Source of the DNA: an uncultured bacterium | GTDB lineage: Bacteria > Actinomycetota > Coriobacteriia > Coriobacteriales > Coriobacteriaceae | Assembly (NCBI GenBank): GCA_905214435.1 | Contig: CAJMMA010000042.1 | Span: 1 to 17,264, forward strand | DNA length: 17,264 bases | Reading direction: 5' to 3' | Shown: in pieces, positions 13,311 to 17,264 of the stretch | Layout of the letters: every line of letters begins with the position of its first letter | Position numbering within the stretch: the first letter of the stretch is position 1 | The notes under the pieces: model-generated | The model's database searches: none | Seen by the model: the letters and a program-made list of their open reading frames with translations, nothing else | Told to the model about the DNA's origin: nothing | Program-made: the position numbers and the translations under genes

Positions 13311-13856
13311 CTACGATAGGTCGCCCTCGTAGGGCATAAGGTCTGCGAGGTAGCCTTTCTCCTTGAGCATAGTCTCGATCTCGTCGAGGGTCTGCTCGTC
13401 TTCCGCCGCGATGCGATGGAAGTGGTAGCCGCTCGTCACCGTCAGCAGCGGGAAACTCTTGCCGCTGGCAATACCCTCCAGATAGCGCTCGATATCGCGG
13501 CGGTTACGAATGTCGAGGTCGGCCGTGATCTTGCCATACACGCGGTGGTTGACGATCACGTTGAGCACGGCGCCGCCCGCGTCGACGATACTCGTGAGCT
13601 CGTCACCTGCCTGCTCAACGCCATGGCGCACCTTGACCAGACGCGTGGGCACCGCCGGGCTGCTCGGAGCCTCCTGCAGCACGTAGCCGCGATTGGTGGC
13701 CACGATGTCGTGCCCATCGGCACGCAGCAGGGCGATGTCCTGCACGACAACCTGGCGGCTCACACCCACCTCGCGCGCAAGCGCACCGCCCGATACGGGG
13801 CCTTTGGCTCCCTCGAGCACGCCCATGATGGCACGGCGACGCTCGCGGGCGTTCAT
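13311..13856 (-). CDS. niaR: Niacin-responsive transcriptional repressor NiaR (3H domain)
   Basis: A 181-residue DNA-binding protein. The N-terminal helix-turn-helix (about 7-57) has the DeoR/BirA-like sequence VSGGALAREVGVSRQVVVQDIALLR. The C-terminal 3H domain (about 72-172) carries the characteristic histidines H78, H104 and H145/H147, which bind a metal and nicotinic acid in this family. NiaR proteins repress NAD synthesis and niacin uptake genes when niacin is plentiful. The ATG overlaps the nadC stop (TAATG, one shared base), which implies translational coupling as the last gene of nadA-nadB-nadC-niaR. The palindrome upstream of nadA is its likely operator, giving autoregulation. Confidence 0.92.
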   Translation of the reverse strand: MNARERRRAIMGVLEGAKGPVSGGALAREVGVSRQVVVQDIALLRADGHDIVATNRGYVLQEAPSSPAVPTRLVKVRHGVEQAGDELTSIVDAGGAVLNVIVNHRVYGKITADLDIRNRRDIERYLEGIASGKSFPLLTVTSGYHFHRIAAEDEQTLDEIETMLKEKGYLADLMPYEGDLS

Positions 13857-14716
13857 TATTTACCGTCCAGCAGACGCAGGTGCTTAAGCGAGAGGTCGAG
13901 GATCGGCGCGGAGTGCGTCAGCGCTCCCGAGCTAATAAAGTCGACGCCCAGGTCGGCAAGCGCGCGAATATTGCTCGCGTCCACGTTGCCCGAGCACTCG
14001 GTCTTGGCGCGGCCGGCGATAAGCTCGATGGCGGCAGCCATGTCATCGTGGGTCATGTTGTCGAACATGATGATATCGGCGCCGGCATCCACGGCCTCGC
14101 GCACCATGTCCAGGTTCTCGCACTCGATCTCGACGGTGCAGGTGAAGGACGCATGGGCGCGTGCCATCTCGATCGCACGCGCCACGCCGCCGGCGGCATC
14201 GATATGGTTGTCCTTGAGCATGACGGCCGTCGACAGGTTGTAGCGGTGGTTACTGCCGCCGCCGATCTCAACCGCCGCCTTCTCAAACACGCGCATGCCC
14301 GGCGTGGTCTTGCGCGTGTCGACGAGCACGGTCTTGGTTCCCTCGAGCGCTGCGGCCATGCTGTGCGTGTAGGTAGCGATGCCGCTCATGCGCTGCAGGT
14401 AGTTGAGTGCCACGCGCTCGCCCGAAAGCAGCACGCGCGCGTCACCGCGCACCTGACCCACATGGTCGCCGGCGTGCACCTCGTCACCGTCGGCAACATC
14501 AAACAGCACCGAGCTCTGCGAATCCAGCAGCTCAAAGGTGCGAGCAAACACATCCAAGCCGGCGATGATGCCGTCGGCCTTGGCGATAAGCTCAACGGTA
14601 GCGGGACGCGCCGTGGGGCACACGCTCGCCGTGCTCACGTCCTCAAACGTAATGTCCTCGCGCAGAGCCTGCAGAATCAGATCATCGACGACGAGCTTCA
14701 TGGTAATGGGATTCAT
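13856..14716 (-). CDS. nadC: Nicotinate-nucleotide pyrophosphorylase (carboxylating), NadC
   Basis: A 286-residue quinolinate phosphoribosyltransferase. It converts quinolinate and PRPP to nicotinate mononucleotide, CO2 and diphosphate, the third step of de novo NAD synthesis. Active-site motifs are visible: R101 in GERVALNYLQRMSGIAT, TRKTTPG (134-140), HRYNLS (157-162), KDNHI (168-172), E197 and E199 in VEIECEN, and MFDN (217-220) near the barrel end. Length is normal. The ATG at 14716 has a perfect GGAGGAG site 6 bases upstream, formed by the end of nadB; the two genes are 3 bases apart. It is cytoplasmic, and the family forms dimers or hexamers. Confidence 0.96.
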   Translation of the reverse strand: MNPITMKLVVDDLILQALREDITFEDVSTASVCPTARPATVELIAKADGIIAGLDVFARTFELLDSQSSVLFDVADGDEVHAGDHVGQVRGDARVLLSGERVALNYLQRMSGIATYTHSMAAALEGTKTVLVDTRKTTPGMRVFEKAAVEIGGGSNHRYNLSTAVMLKDNHIDAAGGVARAIEMARAHASFTCTVEIECENLDMVREAVDAGADIIMFDNMTHDDMAAAIELIAGRAKTECSGNVDASNIRALADLGVDFISSGALTHSAPILDLSLKHLRLLDGK

Positions 14717-14719
14717 GGT

Positions 14720-16096
14720 CTACTCCTCCACGGCCTGCGTGCCGGCGGCACGGGCCAAATCATCGATTGCCAGGGTGTCGGCGCTCAGAGCGCGATGGCG
14801 GCCATCGAGCGCGGGGTCACCCGCCTGCTCCACGGCCAGCGACTCGCCGGTACGCATGTACCAGGCGGCACGGCGGCCCCAGACCAGCGCCTCGAGCAGG
14901 CTGTTTGAAGCCAGGCGATTCTTGCCGTGAACGCCGTTGCAGGCTGTCTCGCCCGCGGCATAGAGCTCGGGCATCGAGGTGCGGCCGTCCTTATCGACCC
15001 ACACGCCGCCCATAAAGTAGTGCTGCGTGGGCGTAACGGGAATGGGCTCGTCCAAGATGTCGCGGCCGTCCTCCAGACAACGCGCGCGGATGTTGGCAAA
15101 GTGCCCGGTCACCACGTCGCGCTCGACGGGGGCAAAGCTCAGCCACTCGTGCTCGGTACCGTCGAGCTTCATCTGCTCGCGAATAGCGGCGGCGACCACA
15201 TCGCGCGGCTGCAACTCGTCGGTAAAACGCTCGCCGGCGGCGTTGAGCAAAATCGCGCCCTCGCCACGGCAGCTCTCGCTGATCAGGAAGGTGCGACCCG
15301 GCTGCGGCGAGAACAGCCCCGTGGGGTGGATCTGCACGTAGTCCAGGTGCTCCATCTTAATACCATGCTCCTGAGCGATATAGCAAGCATCGCCCGTGAG
15401 CTGTGGATAGTTGGTCGAGTGATCGTATACGCCGCCGATGCCGCCCGTTGCCCACAGCGTATGGCTGGCATGGATCTTAAACGGCTCGCCGGCATGCGCG
15501 CCCTCGGCGGCATTTGTCAACTCGTCGGCGGGACGAACCGAATTGTCCTCGTCCACGGAAACGGCGACGACGCCTGCGCACACCGTGACGCCGTCATGCT
15601 CGGCCGTCAGGATGTCGGTCATGGCCACGTGCTCCAAAATCTGCACGTTATCCAGCTTGCGAACGGCCTGAAGCAGCTTGGTCGTAATCTCCTTACCGGT
15701 GATATCGGCATGGAAGGCGATGCGCGGACGGCTGTGCGCGCCCTCGCGGGTAAAGTCGAGGCCGCCGTCGGCCTTGCGCTCAAAGTCCACGCCCACGGCC
15801 AACAGGTCGTTGATGACCGAACGGCTCGAGCGAATCATGATGTCGACGCTCTCGCGGCGGTTCTCGTAATGACCGGCGTGCATGGTGTCCTCAAAGAAGG
15901 CATCGTAGTCCGAGCCCTCGGGCAGCACGCAGATGCCGCCCTGCGCGAGCATCGAATCGCACTCGTCGACAGCGCCCTTGGAGAGCATGATCACGCGCAT
16001 GCTCGTCGGCAGGTTGAGAGCCGCATACAGGCCCGCTACGCCACAGCCGGCAATGACGACGTCACACTCCATATCGGGGTATTGCTTGGTTTCCAC
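14720..16096 (-). CDS. nadB: L-aspartate oxidase NadB
   Basis: NadB is a flavoprotein that oxidises L-aspartate to iminoaspartate, the substrate of NadA. The 458-residue protein has the FAD-binding motif GCGVAGLYAA (17-26), SMLAQGGI (48-55), HPTG (257-260), RGEG (277-280), RDVV (298-301), HYFMGG (359-364) and the C-terminal FAD motif AAGETACNGVHGKNRLASNSLLE split around 380-402. In low-oxygen organisms fumarate can be the electron acceptor. I chose the GTG at 16096, with GGAGAGG 6 bases before it, over ATGs at 16147 and 16123: those have poor sites and would translate through a palindrome. The protein is about 80 residues shorter than E. coli NadB (540), lacking most of the C-terminal helical domain, as in some other anaerobes. 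Confidence 0.93.
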   Translation of the reverse strand: METKQYPDMECDVVIAGCGVAGLYAALNLPTSMRVIMLSKGAVDECDSMLAQGGICVLPEGSDYDAFFEDTMHAGHYENRRESVDIMIRSSRSVINDLLAVGVDFERKADGGLDFTREGAHSRPRIAFHADITGKEITTKLLQAVRKLDNVQILEHVAMTDILTAEHDGVTVCAGVVAVSVDEDNSVRPADELTNAAEGAHAGEPFKIHASHTLWATGGIGGVYDHSTNYPQLTGDACYIAQEHGIKMEHLDYVQIHPTGLFSPQPGRTFLISESCRGEGAILLNAAGERFTDELQPRDVVAAAIREQMKLDGTEHEWLSFAPVERDVVTGHFANIRARCLEDGRDILDEPIPVTPTQHYFMGGVWVDKDGRTSMPELYAAGETACNGVHGKNRLASNSLLEALVWGRRAAWYMRTGESLAVEQAGDPALDGRHRALSADTLAIDDLARAAGTQAVEE

Positions 16097-16124
16097 AGGA
16101 ATCCTCTCCCTTGAATGTGACATA

Positions 16125-16137
16125 AGGGACCGTCCCT
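16125..16137. repeat. Short palindrome between nadA and nadB
   Basis: AGGGAC, C, GTCCCT is a perfect 6-bp inverted repeat with a 1-base centre, in the 55 bases between the nadA stop and the chosen nadB start. It may be a remnant of a REP-like repeat or a weak mRNA structure. Confidence 0.4.
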
Positions 16138-16151
16138 CATGCCGCATTGTT

Positions 16152-17177
16152 CTAGCGCGCTGCGTACTCGAGCATGCGGTCGAGCGTGAGCTTGGCCTGT
16201 TCGGCGGCCTCGTCCGACACGCCGATCTGCACCTCGCCCTCGCCCGTCTCCAGGCAGCGCACGAGCTTTTCGAGCGTGATGAGATCCATGTTGACGCAGG
16301 TGGGCTGCACCGTGGGGAAGTAGAACTTCTTGCCGGTGCCCTGGCAGCGGCGCTCGAGCTCGTAGAGCACGCCGCGGACCGTCACGATGATGAACTCGCT
16401 CGCGTCCGACTCCTCGGCGTACTTGATGATGCCGGCGGTGGAGCCAATGTAGTCGGCCTCGGCAAGGACATCGGCCTTGCACTCAGGGTGCGCCAGCACG
16501 AGCGCGTCGGGATGCGCCTCTTGCGCATCGACGATCTGCTCGACGGTGATGATATGGTGGCGCGGGCAGTAGCCATTGTTGAGGATGACGTGCTTTTGCG
16601 GCACCTGCTCGGCTACAAAGCGGCCCAGGTTTTGATCGGGGATAAACAGGACGTGCTGCTGCGGCAGCTCGGACACGATCTTGACGGCGTTGGAGCTAGT
16701 GACGCACACGTCGCTCCAGCTCTTGATCTCGACCGTCGAGTTGACGTAGCAGACCACGGCCAGGTCGTCGCCATACTCGGCGCGGGCGGCGTCGACCGTC
16801 TCGCGCTTGACCATGTGAGCCATGGGGCAGTCCGCGCCTGGCTCGGGCAGCAGCACGGTCTTAGTGGGATTGAGCAGCTTGGCGCTCTCGCCCATAAACT
16901 CCACGCCGCACAGCACGATGGTCTGCTGCGGCAGGCTCTTGGCGAGCTTTGCCAGGTAGAAGCTGTCGCCGACGTAATCGGCTACGGCCTGCACCTCGGG
17001 TGCCACATAGTAGTGCGCCAGGATCACCGCATCACGTTGGGTTTTTAGTTGCTGAATGGCCTCGACGAGCTCTGCGGGCACCAGTGCCGCACGCTCCGTT
17101 GCCGTCGTTGCCGATGCTAGGCCGGCCGCGATATCGCGTGCAAGCTCCGATGCATCCATGTTCGCGCTCTGTGCCAT
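16152..17177 (-). CDS. nadA: Quinolinate synthase NadA
   Basis: A 341-residue [4Fe-4S] enzyme that condenses iminoaspartate with dihydroxyacetone phosphate to quinolinate, the second step of de novo NAD synthesis. Likely cluster ligands are C90 (LCGVEFMGES), C204 (NGYCPRHH) and C294 (PTCVNM), one in each of the three similar domains. Other family motifs are ILAHYYVAPEVQAVADYVGDS (from residue 52), PDQNLGR (180-186) and HPEC (230-233). The start is placed at the ATG of 17177, with GAGGGG 5 bases upstream, rather than the preceding TTG. It is the first gene of nadA-nadB-nadC-niaR, preceded by a consensus-like promoter buried in a large palindrome. Confidence 0.96.
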   Translation of the reverse strand: MAQSANMDASELARDIAAGLASATTATERAALVPAELVEAIQQLKTQRDAVILAHYYVAPEVQAVADYVGDSFYLAKLAKSLPQQTIVLCGVEFMGESAKLLNPTKTVLLPEPGADCPMAHMVKRETVDAARAEYGDDLAVVCYVNSTVEIKSWSDVCVTSSNAVKIVSELPQQHVLFIPDQNLGRFVAEQVPQKHVILNNGYCPRHHIITVEQIVDAQEAHPDALVLAHPECKADVLAEADYIGSTAGIIKYAEESDASEFIIVTVRGVLYELERRCQGTGKKFYFPTVQPTCVNMDLITLEKLVRCLETGEGEVQIGVSDEAAEQAKLTLDRMLEYAAR

Positions 17178-17212
17178 CAAGGCCCCTCTCTTTTGGCGAA
17201 TCTTGGGGCTTT

Positions 17213-17262
17213 AGTATGACACCTAGGTTTACAGCTGACAAGACAGCTGTAAACCTAGGTGT
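17213..17262 (-). promoter_or_regulatory. nadA promoter and putative NiaR operator
   Basis: A perfect inverted repeat with 19-base arms ACACCTAGGTTTACAGCTG (17219-17237) and complement (17244-17262) surrounds the 6-base centre ACAAGA. On the minus strand, TTGTCA (17236-17241) and CATACT (17213-17218) are spaced 17 bases apart and form the promoter, so the palindrome covers the -35 box and the whole spacer. Bound repressor would exclude RNA polymerase. The NiaR gene in the same operon makes NiaR the obvious candidate. Confidence 0.75.
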
Positions 17263-17264
17263 AA

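Noticed and set aside
14717..14722. Frameshift or fusion between nadB and nadC
   Set aside because: The genes are separated by 3 bases with a perfect ribosome binding site; both products are complete in themselves, so this is ordinary operon packing.

Overview
The window looks like chromosomal DNA of a high-GC Gram-positive from the Coriobacteriia, most likely Collinsella or a close relative. This rests on the actinobacterial gene order dnaK-grpE-dnaJ-hspR, an HspR/MerR-type heat-shock repressor, a 3H-domain NAD repressor at the end of nadA-nadB-nadC, the GC-rich codon use, and the abundance of small palindromic intergenic repeats. The genus is inferred; no rRNA or other typing gene is present.

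Layout, left to right. Bases 1-134 hold the 5' end of an unidentified minus-strand gene. clpB (263-2890, minus) has a strong terminator and its own promoter with an operator-like inverted repeat. Bases 3060-5200 form an A/T-richer accessory patch. Two divergent small genes for predicted membrane-anchored proteins of unknown function are enclosed by two arrays of a 15-mer that alternates strand every 40 bp, and by four copies of a CCACCACAAAG hairpin. A YbhJ-like aconitase-family hydratase follows (5395-7695, minus), then a composite REPIN-like palindrome (7834-7967). The heat-shock operon dnaK-grpE-dnaJ-hspR is read leftwards from about 12.38 kb to 7983. Bases 12420-12750 carry dyads, a three-part repeat and an orphan plus-strand terminator. 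A 61-residue 2[4Fe-4S] ferredoxin gene is on the plus strand (12888-13073). It converges on the NAD operon nadA-nadB-nadC-niaR, which starts at a 44-bp perfect-arm palindrome at the right edge of the window and ends in a structured palindromic element at 13204-13303.

How the genes work together. DnaK, GrpE, the J-protein and ClpB form a disaggregation/refolding machine. HspR probably represses both transcription units: the clpB and dnaK promoters share identical 11-base arms around a 5-base spacer. NadB and NadA make quinolinate from aspartate and dihydroxyacetone phosphate, and NadC converts it to nicotinate mononucleotide. NiaR most likely represses the operon through the right-edge palindrome, which overlaps the -35 and spacer of the nadA promoter.

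No entirely new protein system is evident. The most unusual signals are non-coding: the 40-bp alternating repeat arrays, the apparently non-canonical HspR operator, the structured element after niaR, and an orphan terminator that may mark a small RNA.
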